A stretch of 64,000 bases of DNA from Lumnitzera littorea (taxonomy: Eukaryota; Streptophyta; Magnoliopsida; Myrtales; Combretaceae): contig JAMXBB010000011.1 of NCBI GenBank assembly GCA_024138015.1, positions 80,835,551 through 80,899,550 of the forward strand, in the 5' to 3' direction. The notes beneath the pieces were generated by a model. The model saw only the letters and a program-made list of their open reading frames with translations, was not told the origin of the DNA and made no database searches. Position 1 is the stretch's first letter; every line of letters begins with the position of its first letter. Below are positions 47,261 to 60,119 of this stretch, in pieces. The position numbers and the translations under genes are program-made.

Positions 47261-50200
47261 TTAGATGCTGGAAGAATTTGAGGAAGATTCAAAAGCCGAG
47301 ATGCCCCCTAAAGGTGGTACCAAGTATTGCTTTGTTGTTCGGCGATCTCTCAATACTTTTGTAGCTAATGAGAACGAGCAGAGAGAGAACCTCTTTCATA
47401 TAAATTGCCGGGTGAATGGCAAGCTATGCGCTGTGATTATTGACGGAGGGAGCTATACCATCGTCATCGTGCAAAAGGTAGTTAAGACCATGAAATTGCT
47501 AACTCTTTCACACCCCAAGCCGTAGAAGATTCACTAGCTGAACGAGAGAGGAGAATTACAAGTTTCCAAGTAAGTCAAAGTGTCGATTACTATTGGTGAT
47601 AAATACAAGGACAAGGTGTTGTATGACGTTTTGCCCATGTGTGCATCCCACATATTACTCGGCCAACCGTAGCTATTTGACTTAAGGGTGTTACACGATG
47701 GATATAGAAACACCTACATGTTTCAAAAGAACGGAAAGAAAGTTATATTGACGCCAATGAGTCCTAGGGAAGTACAAGAAGCCCAGGAAAAGGTTGTGAG
47801 ATCTCTGCAGTGAAAGTCCTTAATGATTTCCCAAGCTCAGTTTGCATGAGAGGTCAAACTCGAGAACTATGTACTCCTCTTGGTCATGAGACTCCTAGAG
47901 GTTAGAGAAGCTAAGAACTTACTTGTCGAAGTGTTGTAACTACTTCAAGAATTTGCTGACCTATTTCCATCCAAAATGCCCAAAGGATTACCTCCCTTCA
48001 GAGGAATTGAGCATTGCATTGATCTTTAACCTAGAGTAGCCTACCAAATTAACCTGCCTATAGACTCAATCCTAAATAGGCAACCAAGCTGAAAAAGCAA
48101 GTTGATGAGCTAGTGGATCACGGATATGTTCGTAAGAGCATGAGCCCATGTGCCATCCCAGCCATACCAGTGCCAAAGAAAGATAGATCATAGAGGATGT
48201 GCATTGATAACCGTACCATCGATAAGATTACTATTAAATGCCAATACCTGATCCGGCGATTAGATGACATGCTTGATGAGTTGCATGGTGCATGCATCTT
48301 TTCAAAAATAGATCTAAAGAGTGGCTATTATCAAATACGAATGAAACCTGAAGATAAATGGAAAACAGCCTTTAAAACTCGGGATAGTCTATTTGAGTGG
48401 ATGGTTATGCCATTTGGTTTAACTAACGCACCGAGTACATTCATGCGACTCATGAATCATATGCTTTGAGCATTGATAAGCAAATGTGTTGTAGTTTATT
48501 TTGACGACATTCTTATCTATAATGCCGACATTTCTGTTCATATCAAATATTTGAGATTGGTGTTTAACATACTCCATACTTAGAAATTATTCGGCAACCT
48601 AAAGAAATGCACGTTCTATCAGAACGAGGTTATATTTCTCGAATATGTCATTTCAAGGAATGGAGTTCGCGTTGATGAGGAAAAGGTCAAGGCTATTAAT
48701 GAGTAGCCTATACCGACAAGTGTAGCCAAAGTCAGGAGCTTCCATGGCCTAGCCCTGTTCTATCAAAGATTTATCCGGAACTTCAGCTCCATTATTATGC
48801 CATTAACCGAATTGACCAAAAAGAACATTGACTTTAAATGGATAGAAAAAGCTTAGAGAAGTTTTGAAGATGTGAAGTGTAAGCTGACGTTTGCTCCAGT
48901 ACTTGTCCTACCAGATTTCGAGAAGGTTTTTTAGGTTGAATGTAATGCGTCTAGTGTCAGCATTGGTGATGTACTTATGTATGAGTGTCGACCCATTGCT
49001 TACTTCAGCAAAAAACTTCAAGGTGCTACCCTAAATTACTCAGCTTACAACAAGGAGTTTTATGCCCTTGTCCATACACTCCAAAACTGGTAGCATTACC
49101 TGTTATCGAGAGAATTCATCATCTATTCTTATCATGAATCTCTCAAGCATCTTCGTGAGTAGTAGAAGCTTTCTCGGCATCACGTTAAGTAGGTCGAGTT
49201 CCTAGAGAACTTTGCTATGTCATCAAGTATAAAAAGGGAAGCACCAATACAGTGGCTAATGCACTTTCTTGTTGTCATACCCTTAACACAACATTGCAAG
49301 CTAAAGTACTTGGATTTGGCACTTTACCTGATCGATATGAGAATGACCCACATTTTAGGCATTTAGTAGCCAAGTGTAGTGATAGAAGAGCTGTGGACGG
49401 ATTCTACTTGAGTAAGGGCTTCTTGATGAAAAGTAAGAAGATGTGCGTGCTAAGTGGTTCTACAAAGGAGCTACTGGTTCGAGAAGCTTATGTTGAGGGT
49501 CTGGCTAGCTATTTTGGGGAAAAGAGAACGATTAAGATATTGAAGAAACATTTTTACTGGCCTGAGATGATGAGGGATGTACACCAAATACTTGAGGGGT
49601 ACAAGGTTTGTAAGTATGCTAAAGGGAGGAGAGAGCCCTATGAAGAATACATGCCCCTACCAATTCCCAAGCGGCCATGGATCAATATAAGCATAGATTT
49701 CACGCTCGGCCTTCCTTATATGCCAAAAAGACACGATTCGATTATGGTGGTAGTTAATCGGTTCAATAAGATGAGCTACTTCATTCCCTGCCACAGGACT
49801 AATAATGTTTTATTCATCACTAATCTCTTTTTACAGGAAATTGTGCGACTATAGGGAGTGTCAAGAAGTATTGTGTTTGACCATGATTCAAAATTCACGA
49901 GCTTTTTTTGGAAAACCCTATGGAGGAAACTCGACACTAAGCTCCTGTTCAGTACCTCTTGCCACCCTCAAACAAACGGCTAAATTGAAGTAGTTAACAA
50001 AACCGTAGGTAGTCTCATGCGCGCTACTGTTGGAAAGAACTCTCATGATTGAGATTTATGCCTATCCATCATTAAATTTGCCTATAATCGCTCAACTCAT
50101 AGCTTTACTAGAACATCACCATTTAAGGTTGTTTATAGACTTAACTTGAATCTACCCTTGGACTTAATTAACAGTCCAACTACATAAAGGGAGAGTCAAT

Positions 50201-50535
50201 CCAACCTACAGCGTATCGAGGGATTTCACAAGTTACACCAAAGAATTGCTAAGCAATTGACCAAAACTGTGGTACGATAGAAGGAAATGGGAAGCTGCGG
50301 AAGGAAACGAATTATTTATGCTCTTGGGGACCTTGTCTGGATCCATCTTAACAAAGAATGCTTCCCTAAAAAGAGGAAGAACAAATTATCACCCGGAGTG
50401 AATGGACCCTATAAGATCCTGAGGCACTTTAATGATAATACCTATAAGATTAAGCTACCCAAAGGTTTTAATGTATCTACCACATTCAACATCATCGACT
50501 TAACTCCATATATGCCTGATGATGACAAAGGCTAA
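47261..50535 (+). pseudogene. pol (PR-RT-RH-IN) of the gypsy element
   Basis: Protease near 47430 carries IIDGGS. Reverse transcriptase at about 48040-48620 contains GACIFSKIDLKSGYYQIR, VMPFGLTNAPSTFMRLMN and the catalytic YFDD (near 48497). RNase H at about 48940-49240 contains RPIAYFSKKL and LNYSAYNKEFYALV. Integrase at about 49252-50270 has HFYWPEMMRDV in its zinc-binding part and IDFTLGLP with a catalytic Asp near 49697. The C-terminal tail at 50287-50535 is GDLVWIHLNKE..GPYKILR..DLTPYMPDD. In-frame stops lie at 48191, 48467, 48704, 48854, 48932, 49091, 49160, 49163 and 49190, and frame changes occur in the integrase near 49850-50000. Confidence 0.9.
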
Positions 50536-50570
50536 GATTTGCAAGCAAATCTTCAACAACCCTAGGAAAT

Positions 50571-51478
50571 TGATGCACTGCCAACTAGCAATCCCATTAC
50601 TCGTGCACACCTCCAAAGCATCTAATCCCTCTCCTGAAGAATTCTCTCTCGGCAACCTGCTGATGATGAGAGACTATACATCGAAGAAAGGTAGTTGAAC
50701 TCCTTGAGCTACCCACATTGTCATACGTTGATCTGTATACTTGATAGTGATGACGCCGACTATTCTCTTGCCGAGGACCTTGTACCGAGTACTTTGACCA
50801 ACTGCTACCGAGAATCTCTTATCAAGTGACGAGAGACTCACTTAAACGGTCAAGTAGTTTTCTCTTGGCATATCACCATCTCTCTCGTCCCGGCCCCTTT
50901 AATGCCGCAATATTTTGACCCTTCTTACCTGCGATGTTCAAAGAATATTCGTATAGGACTAATGCTACACCGCCAGCTGTCCACCTTATCTGACATTTAA
51001 TTACCTTTCCATTTTTGGTTTGTTTTTTCTTTTTACCCTTTTTGTATATACTAGGAATCCCCTTTTTGTAAATATTTTCTTGTAATTTCTTTATTTGTAA
51101 TGCTGCTTTAGAGACTTTTTATAAATAGTCATTTTCTCTTGTAAGTTGGAGCTAACTTACATCTTAATACTGAATACTTTGTTCTTGTGAAACAATCATC
51201 TCCAAGTCCATACCCTTTACACTTTTATTTAATCTTACCGAATAGTTTAGGATTAATGATGAGTAGACCTTGATATCAACTTATGCATCATATCAAGTGA
51301 GGTGTCAAGTCGTGTTGTGTTCGTTGGTGAGTTATATACTTCAAGCAGCTTCACGTCAACTACTCTTGCTCAATTATAGACTGTTTCCCTCTAATTTTCT
51401 TCACTATCTCGAAGGACCCATTTCAGTTCAATTATGTCCCGATATGTCCTAGTGATAACTGAGTTTCTAAGCACACTA
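50571..51478 (+). repeat. 3' LTR of the gypsy element
   Basis: Starts TGATGCACTGCC and ends AAGCACACTA, where the usual terminal CA has become TA. It aligns with the 5' LTR over its whole length, with a small insertion near 50632 (GAAGAATTC). Confidence 0.9.
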
Positions 51479-51483
51479 CCTAC
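51479..51483. repeat. Right 5-bp target-site duplication (CCTAC) of the gypsy element
   Basis: Exact repeat of 44976-44980. Confidence 0.85.
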
Positions 51484-51489
51484 TAACCT

Positions 51490-53960
51490 TATATTTTGTC
51501 AACGTTTAGTTCATCATTTGGTCTACAATAAGCAAATTGCTAATGGTGTCCATTTATGTTGTGGTAGGAGCTGAGGGACTCACTAAACTTAACCATCGTA
51601 AATGCATGAAATTTGAGAATATGACTCATTAGTTAACTAGGTTATTTGTCAAATAATTTTTGTTACATTGATTATATATGCATCTTGATTCTTGTGTATC
51701 AAAAAAGTTATTAGCAAGATCATAATAGTAATTTAGATATTCAATATGGGCATCTATTTTATAGCAACAATCTAAATTCATAGCAACATGATAAATCTAT
51801 GGAATTTCTCTATGATAAGTTAATCACTTAAGACACTATCATTAACACAAACCCATAGAATGGGGTTGTACCACAATTCATATAACTTAGCAAGTACTTT
51901 AATAACGTCTAAAACAAATAAATGGACACTTAGTAAGTAAGCTTATGAAAATGTCTTCGTACAATCATTAAATATTTTAAGTATTTACAACATATGTCCC
52001 AATCATTTAGGTGTAACAAAATATAAAAAATCCATGGAATTTCTCTATAATAAATTAATCACTTAAAACATGTAACATAAACCTATAAAATGGGGTTGTA
52101 CCACAATTTATATAACTTAACAAGTACTTTAACAATGTTTAAAATAAATAAATGGACACTAGGTCAATAAACTTATGAAAATGTCTTCATACGATCGTTA
52201 AATATTTTAAGTGTTTACAACAATTTGTTGCTTATATCCTAATCACTTGGATGTAACAAAATATCGAAAATATTGAGCATAGCAAACATAAATTATGCTT
52301 CCTTGTATGGAATTGCACTTTGTAAAAGTTCATACATGGAATTTCATTTATCCCCAACATCCCTTTTAGATATATACAGTCCAAGTAGGTTCAGAAGATA
52401 AAATTTTCACAAAGCCTTATTTATTGGTAGATGATAAAGCATATGATCAATTACCTATTTAATCGATGACATTTTGAAATCTAAGGTAGCCAAATTGTTC
52501 TTAATACACAATTTCAAAATGTGACATGCAATGTACGCTCAGAAATAATGTCTCAAGTGTAGACTAATGAAATGATTTCAAGTTACTAATAGATGTGATG
52601 CTTCTTGTAGTATTGTCAAAACCAATAGAGAATAATCTTTTTAGTCAACTCATATTTATCTAATATAATGTTTATGATCTTGAAAATATTTGTATTGTAT
52701 GGTGTTCATTAAATTTCCCAAGTGCTAGCAATCTTTTATGTAAAACCCATTTATCATCAATCTAATGGCAAGTTTATCCTATGTGAAAGTTTTTGTTTTA
52801 CCTATCTACCCATATCCTCATGCAAATGTGTGCTTATGTGTCTAGCATATTAATCTTACACGTAAGCTCTCGCTTTCCATGATGGTAGAGTTGAATGTTT
52901 GTTCTATATGTGGTTCTAAAGGAAAATGTATAACTGCTAAGACTTAACCTTATGACTTGTACTTTGTAGGGATGGGATGCTTATTTGCATTAAATGATAG
53001 GTACGTACCTATTATCATTATGCTTAAACCTATTTTTCGCTTATTCTTGGAGAAATGAAACAATGAGAATTTATGCTAAATGAAGGGACCTAGAAATTTG
53101 TTCCTGTGACTTATTTATTCCAAACTTTCTTGGGTGCTTCAATCTCATGTGTTTGTTGAAAATTCCTTACCAGTCGCCTTTTCTCCACCTATAACTTGTC
53201 TGGCAATAGTTGCACTATGCACGAACATTTCCATTTGAACTTACAACATTATGGAAATACATGTTAAAAGTTTCATACTTAAGTGGTTTCAATGGCTTAC
53301 TATTAAGATCACCATCACCAAGTTGCTAGCCTTGCACATTCTCTTCATCAATTGATTGTTGGAGAAACTCCTCATCTTAAATCTCCTCTTTTGCATAGGG
53401 ATAAACACCAAGTGACATGTGCTTAAAGCCAGTAGAGAAAAGTTTATTACATTCATTGCTTAATCCTAAGCTAAACTCATAGATTCATACTCTTCATCAA
53501 TGTCATGAAGGGGTGCAAGCTTCTTCTCACAAGTTACTCCCTTACCTTTGTTGGAGCTTAACTTCTTACTAAAGTTGGATACATCACGAAAAAAAAGAAA
53601 AAAAAAACTTGCCATTTATGTATATAAAAGTAACTATATAAAAAATAAAAAGGAGATAGTGTACTTAAAATAAGAAATTAGTGGAAAAAAGACAATAGTA
53701 TGAAATGTAGTGGAGCAAAATATATACATAACAAAGTGATGAAATATAGTAGAGTAAATAATTAGAATAGCAAAATGTAGACAATGAATGCTTGGGTTTG
53801 AGGTGAAGATCTACTTTCTCTAATCTCCATATTATAGGCAAAGTTTAGAAGAATGTATAATGTTTGGATACAAAAGTCTATAAGTAAATGCATCTTCCTT
53901 TTCATTTGTAACATTTGGAGTAGAGGCAAGTTTCTAAGGAACATTAACACTTACTTCAAA
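51490..53960 (-). pseudogene. Decayed hAT transposase
   Basis: On the minus strand near 52600-52780 a frame reads IDDKWVLHKRLLAL followed at the right distance by LFSIGFDNTTRSI. These are the core blocks around a catalytic Asp in plant hAT (Ac-like) transposases. Downstream (near 52500) HCMSHFEIVY matches the Cys-His block that precedes the long helical domain. An upstream segment at 53870-53960 (NVPKKLASTPNVTNEKEDA) would be close to the N-terminus. Stops and frame changes are frequent. I could not place the TIRs or the 8-bp target duplication. The C-terminal dimerisation motif is not recognisable, perhaps because of the tandem duplication at 51793-52270. Confidence 0.65.
51793..52270. repeat. 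Tandem duplication of about 235 bp in the hAT remnant
   Basis: Copy 1 at 51793-52027 and copy 2 at 52028-52270 share GGAATTTCTCTAT, AATGGGGTTGTACCACAATT and AAATAAATGGACACT in the same order. They differ by scattered substitutions, so the duplication is old. Confidence 0.85.
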
Positions 53961-54617
53961 GAGGATTAAATAATAACTCAACTAAGAACAAGTCAAGAAT
54001 GAGTAAAAATGCTCAATATGATCTACTGTCATACGTACGTTCTAAGAAATCTAGTTTACATATTCTTCTTTTGAAGCCTATTTCTCACAACATCTCTTCA
54101 TATGTTTCCAACTTTAAACTTTTTCTAGTAAACTATATATAAATATGATAAGATAATATAAAACCTATTTAATAAAATTAACATCCATATTGGTTTGCCA
54201 TGGTCTCTAACCTTATTTATTAGTGTTTGATTTTTTGTGTGAATATGAATATAATACATTAACATTTAACTCTTCTTATTTTAGCCATAAGAGTAAATTA
54301 CTAAATATAAAAGCTTATGTTCTCCTCTCACTATCGAACCTAAGGCTTATATCAATTAATGAGACAAACTTGACTTAGAGATAACTCATGAAATTTTAAG
54401 AATATATTTGGTCACATATATTTTAATTTATAAAATAAAAGAAGAATAAATTTGTAATTTTCAAAGAATATAATAGAGAAATAATAACAATAATTTTTAT
54501 TTGATTACACTTAAAAATACAATCAATAGGCTAGGAATATATTAAAAGGTTATGATAAGGTAGTTCATTTGGGTTAGGTTTAAATTGTAATGGTTAGGTC
54601 TAAGTTGTGACGGTGGG
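53961..54617. other. AT-rich spacer without recognised genes
   Basis: No coding domain. The first 50 bp still align with the hAT-related fragment at 44352-44510. Confidence 0.5.
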
Positions 54618-54622
54618 GTATA

Positions 54623-57555
54623 TGTCATGCCCTGAAGCGGCAGAGTCGTAACAGCCCCCGCCGTGTAAACCATCCTAAGATAGAAGTTGGCCTTACAACC
54701 GCTATCTTAGACCTGATCTACACAAGGCGTCCACGACTAACCTGCTTTGAAGTAGACAATTTGTAATTTAAACAAATCATTTATCTAAGAAAGTGAGGAA
54801 ATATATATAATCACTATAATTCAGTTACTGCAGTTAAAGTTTTCAATATTCCTCTATAATATATCTCCTAGTTATTACATCATTCGGAAATGAAAAATAA
54901 TTCTAAAGTAAAAACTTAGACCTTAAAATATGTGTTTATTCTTCGATGTTTTTCCTCACTCTCTAGGATCCAGCAGTTGCTAGCTTCTGAGTAATTGGTT
55001 GCCGCTTCTTAGCCAGCACCTGCACGACGTCTATAGGGATGTGAGCAACCACAGCTCAGTAAGTAGGGACGGAGGACTTAAAACTATACCATACACACAA
55101 CAAGGTTTTCAATCACTTATTAAGTGCAATGCATGTGCAAGCAAATGCCATCGCATGACGTTGTCCGGCCCGTCGTGAGATTAGAGAAATTGCGCCCGCT
55201 CTAATCCGGGTTGAGGAGTTACCGTTAATGCAACAGCTCACGACCAAACCCAGGCTTGTGTAATGGAGACCTTGCTCCTCCCGCGACTACCTTCGAACCA
55301 CTGTCTTCACCCCCGCCGCAACCTCCTCTCCTGTCACTTAGTTCGACTGAGGATGAAGAAGGGACCATTTTGTAATCCTGCGTTATCCCTTCCGAAGGGG
55401 TTGGTATTTGGCCGGAGAGTCCTAAATCCCCTAACGGGTTGCCATGCATGCTCAATTATGATTACTGGTCGTATATTTGATTAGGTCCAGTTTAGGGTGA
55501 TCAATCATTACATACAATTTATACAGTATGTACCAGAGCAACAAACAGAATCATGGCATCACCCATAATCAAGCACATGCATACATTCAACTATCTAACA
55601 AGCATAACCAAGCATAATCTTAAGCCTCCAAAATACAGCATCGTATTAATCCTAACTTACCTCGACTCCTCGCTCGCTCACTCGAGGTCCGATTTGCTCA
55701 GGCCATCGCCGGTTATCCCTATAACACGAACGTGGTTTCAGCTTTTCATATAAATATCATAGGTTCGTTTTATCCTACAACGCTTATTGTTAGGTTTTGT
55801 TTAAGGTTTAATATGCCTAATTATCTAGGTATTAAGTCTTTAGGTTTAGGGTTAGGTTCAGGTTCCGCATCGATTTCTAAATTAGATTCTAGTTCGATTT
55901 TTAGGTATTGTTTTGTACCCGGACCCTAGAAATTTATTTCAACTCACAATGTGAAACTAACCACATTATTTTCGGATATCCTAAATACGATCACTACCCC
56001 TAATCAGCATTTTATTCCATCCGGTACACTTAAATCCGTATTAGTGTACCGAATTTACTCATGTTGTGAGAAATTTTTACATTTTTCATATAATTACCTA
56101 AAATTAAATTTTGTTTCAGATTTGTTATGTTCTGATTTTCATTATTTTATTATCTAATTAAACCTAATTTTTCCATATTTATTAATTTTCAATTTTACAT
56201 ATTCCTAATTTTCTACATTTACCACATAACACCTTCATTAATTACACTTAACACTCCATAGACTAGGATTAAGTTTCCACATCAGAGATTAACATCCCTA
56301 AATATATAATTACCATCTAAATCAGTAATTACTATCCTAATCACCTAATTAACTCCAAATTACCCAATTTTTCCATCATTTAGGGCTAAAAATTAACTTA
56401 AAAATTTCAAAAATTAATTTTAAAAAAATGGCTTCATAGCACTGTTCTATGTCACATGAGCATCCTACAGAAAAATTTTGAGCCCCAAACTACATCCCTA
56501 AGCCTATTTAATTTCCGGTTTAATCATGCTCGGTTTTGAACAATTTGTTAAGGACCTTATATTTTCAGACATAATTAAACTAAATCAACATTTTTTCCTA
56601 AATCTACATACAACAAAACCTCAGAATAACAAGTTTCATAATTTTCTGGGCAAAATAACTAATTTTACAAAATTATACAAGAATCGGGCTGGAATTTGGA
56701 CTTACCGGTTCAGGTAGCTCCGGCCACCGCGGGCCGCCGTGGCCTTGTCGGCCTGCCTGGGCGCTGCCACTACCGTGTGGTGGTAGTGGCCGTCCACTCC
56801 CAGCTCCTTGTTTGGTGTGGGTTCCCTTTAAAACCCCTAACTGCACGGTTTTTCTTATTTTTTTTTATTTTCTAGATTTTCTCTCGAATTTTAGACTCTC
56901 CCTAATTTTCTCTGATTTCTAACTGTCCAAATGAGTTCCTGAATTTTTCTTGCTATTTATAGACGTTTTTTGTAATTATTATGCATTAATTTGACAAGAT
57001 TTTGTCAACTTTCCTTGATTTTTGGCTTTTTGTTTGTCCAATTTTTATTGGATAATTTTTCTTTTTCTGATTTGAACCTACCACGACCTTATCTTGATTC
57101 ATCTTATCATCTTCTAATTTTTTCTTATTTTTCCATAATTATTTTATATTTTTCTTTAATTATTTGCTTAGTTTTCGGCCAATTTTAGTAATTACGCGTA
57201 TTTTTATCTATACGTAAATACATGTAGGGTACACGTGAACATTCCTAAATATTATTTTGGTCATTCTAAAATTTTTAGTATACATATAATCTATCTCTAA
57301 TAATTTATTAGTTATTATATTACACTTTTTGCCTTTTCGGTAATTAGCAGTTATTATGCTTAAAATTTGAAAATTTTATAGTCTCCTATTTTATTACTTT
57401 TTGTTTTCTTAAATTTAAGTTTACAGGGTCATTTTTACTGGTATCTTGTTAAATAGTTTATAATTTGGGTGTGATCGGATCCTTTAGCCGATCGCCCTAA
57501 ACCTTGGGTTCTAAATTCAATCCTACGGTCAATTGACTTAGCTTTGGGGCTTACA
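54623..57555 (+). mobile_element. Solo-LTR-like element of 2,933 bp with GTATA target duplication
   Basis: Begins TGTCATGCCCTGAAG and ends GGGGCTTACA, flanked by perfect GTATA repeats at 54618-54622 and 57556-57560. TG..CA ends plus a 5-bp duplication indicate LTR-retrotransposon integration. No gag or pol motif lies inside, so it is best read as a large solo LTR or a small non-coding element. It keeps many CG dinucleotides (for example 55140-55240 and 56700-56770), which points to a younger age than its inverted relative at 60879-63814. Short ORFs within it (55225-55484 on both strands, 55951-56157) have no domain. Confidence 0.8.
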
Positions 57556-57560
57556 GTATA

Positions 57561-59480
57561 CATGCTAGCATCCATGATTTGACTAGTAGACTAGTGTCTA
57601 GAGTATGAAGAATTATGGGAAAAGACCAATAAATAGCTATTTCTCATATCAAACGCAATAATAAGTTTATATATTCTATATTATATATGTATATATTATT
57701 AAGTTAATAAGATTTGATTTACTTTCACATCTCTAATTACATAGTTTGAATATAAGTTTTCATACCTGTTGATACTCAATTTTGGCTCGCCCGAGACCCG
57801 ATTTTGATGGAGGTCTTTAAAGGCCCAATGGCACTTAAAGAACTAAGCCTCCTACCTTCTTTAAGCACTCTAGCTTGCTCAGAAGTCTATATGCCCTTTA
57901 AGCTCCATGCCCATTGGCAATTCGAGCACATAGGCTTGAAGAACTGAGTAAACATTGCCCCTAAAGATCGCCCTGCCTATAAGGTCCCTATCATCTAGTT
58001 TGAGCACAAACGAAGAGAATGTTTACTGATCTTGCGAGCTTCATCTATGGCCCAGTTCACCACTTGTAGCACAATCGTGCCCTTTCCTCCTATCCTCTCA
58101 CTTCTTTCTTGTCTCTAGAGTCAGTATAGACCCCAACTCATTAATCAAGCTCTAACATCTGTAGTATAACCAGCACACCTGACATGCTCTAACGATGTCA
58201 AGCTCCAGAATATAGATGTGGTTGCTAACGTGGTCATGGTTGACCAACTCCTAGCGTCACCCTATCACTTTTACAACTCATATCCCCTGCCTACTACTAG
58301 GTACAGATGAGTCCTGAGCCAACACATATTCGGGTAAAGGGATTGACTCTTTGGATCTATTTCTACTACTGAACTCTCTCTCAATCTAAAAGCTCCTACA
58401 TACAAAATGCCTCTGTTTGAGCACCGCCCTTGAGGATCCTTAGTGCTCGACAAACCCTTGGCCCCCATTTCTGTGTCCCCTTTATTGACTTAAGCGTCAA
58501 AGGGCCTTGTTGATACACCTATAAGAGGCTTCTTACAAGTAACAAGGAACAACGAGCTCACTTAGGCCAAATCTCATCTAGACATTCTTCAAGGAGTCGA
58601 AGCCCAATTCATTCAATCCCCACTTTAGTTGATTTAACCACAATCAATAACACCCATTTGTCTTTATTTTTTCTCCTACACTCCCTCTTTGCATTTATAT
58701 CTGTATCTTTATTCACTTATATTATTTAGCTAGAAAAACTTTATTCCTCTTTACGTCTCTCATCATGTATTATCAATATCCACTATATATTATTAAGCCA
58801 ATAGGACTTCATTCTTCTCTATGATTTTAACTATATGTTTACATTTAATTATCTATATCTATATTTTGAGCTAATAAAAATGTATCATATTCCAAATAAT
58901 TCTTACTCTAATACCAATTGATATATTAGCTTATTTTATATATTTGAGTGTATTTTTCTTTGAATCTATCTCCTTATATTAAGCCATAAAGTGTATTTGT
59001 AATTCATATTTTATTGTCGATTTATCAAATGTATTATTTTTTGCTTACACAATATGAGTGTTGGTCTACTAATAAAACATAGATGGAAAATCTCTACATT
59101 ATTCAATTATTACATTGCCAATCAAACCCATTGTATAAGGGAAGCCTTCATTAACATTTATTATTCTTTTTTCTTTGCCTAATATTATTAATTCATAATT
59201 TTAATAGCTCATCCAATGTAGCCAAGATATTGAGCAAAACTCAAATAAGTGTCTAAGTAAAAATTATGACATAAGGTTAAAGAATAATCGTTGACTTTTA
59301 ATGATAAATTTGATTTAATCAGCGATTGTTTTTATAATTGATGGGTGCTAATAAGTAGAAAATATAAAATTCTAGTATGATTTTCAAATGATTAATTATA
59401 TCAGTTTAAAACTAATATTGATAATAATATATTTCAAATAAGCATGTCTATCTCATTAGGATTAGGCTGATGATATTGGA
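57561..59480. other. Region between the solo LTR and copia element
   Basis: No gene recognised. TGTTGATACTCAATTTTGG at 57768 resembles the start of a plant LTR, and the less AT-rich stretch to about 58650 could be that LTR's remnant, but I see no second boundary. The 65-codon minus-strand ORF at 58271-58468 has no known domain. Confidence 0.4.
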
Positions 59481-60086
59481 GTAAATTAGGATTAGCTAGA
59501 GATGTCAATTCCATATTCGTAGTCAAAGTAGTAACCATTCGAATCACAAAGGAATCGAGTAAAAATAATATCATGCTAAGTCCAAGCTCCAACTCGACTT
59601 TAATTTTTAAAATTCTAACTCAACGGATTTTATAATTTTGAGCTTGAACTTGATTTGAAATGGTATTTAATGAGCTTAACCTTGACTTGGTTAAATTCAT
59701 ACATGCTTAATCATCTCAAAAATTATTCTCTTAATTAAATTAATATTAATATTCAAACTCGATTAACACTAATCTCGACTCGAGCTCGATTTAGCTTATA
59801 AAATTGCTAAGCTAAATATCTTGAAATTTAATCAAATAACTCGATTATTATTGAATTGAATTTAGAGCTTTAGAGATATAGATTATATATTTTTTTATTT
59901 ATCAATCACATGTTGTAAAAGCTTTGTATGAATATATAGTTTAGTTATAACAGAAAACAATAACTCAATTCACTCTTGACCTCCATTCTCTCTCGTGCTT
60001 ATTCATCTCTGATCTACCTCCATTGCAAATCCCCACACTAAGACACACAACTATCTCTTTTTTCTTAATTACGTACTTCTTCATGC
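59481..60086 (+). mobile_element. Probable 5' LTR side of the copia element, with degenerate primer binding site
   Basis: TATTAGAGCTTTG at 60087-60099 is a degenerate initiator-Met primer binding site placed just ahead of gag, so the preceding DNA should be LTR. It includes degenerate CTCGA-rich repeats (59600-59840). The LTR start was not found. Confidence 0.45.
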
Positions 60087-60119
60087 TATTAGAGCTTTGA
60101 AATCCTTTTCTTCATCGTG

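Larger units (their letters stand above)
44981..51478 (+). mobile_element. Ty3/gypsy LTR retrotransposon, complete in structure, dead
   Basis: Two LTRs (895 and 908 bp) flank a primer binding site, gag, protease, RT, RNase H and integrase in that order. Integrase last defines the Ty3/gypsy type. The element is bordered by a perfect CCTAC duplication, so it inserted as a unit. The LTRs differ at many positions (about 15% by eye), which means an old insertion. The frame is broken by more than ten in-frame stops. No chromodomain is visible: only about 35 bp separate the integrase tail (DLTPYMPDDDKG) from the 3' LTR, and the polypurine tract there is degenerate. Confidence 0.92.

Noticed and set aside
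47261..50535. Endogenous pararetrovirus origin for the RT region
   Set aside because: LTRs, a 5-bp target duplication, a primer binding site and an integrase identify a Ty3/gypsy retrotransposon. No movement-protein or coat features were seen.
50497..50570. A chromodomain at the end of the gypsy integrase
   Set aside because: Only about 35 bp remain between the integrase tail and the 3' LTR, too little for a chromodomain.
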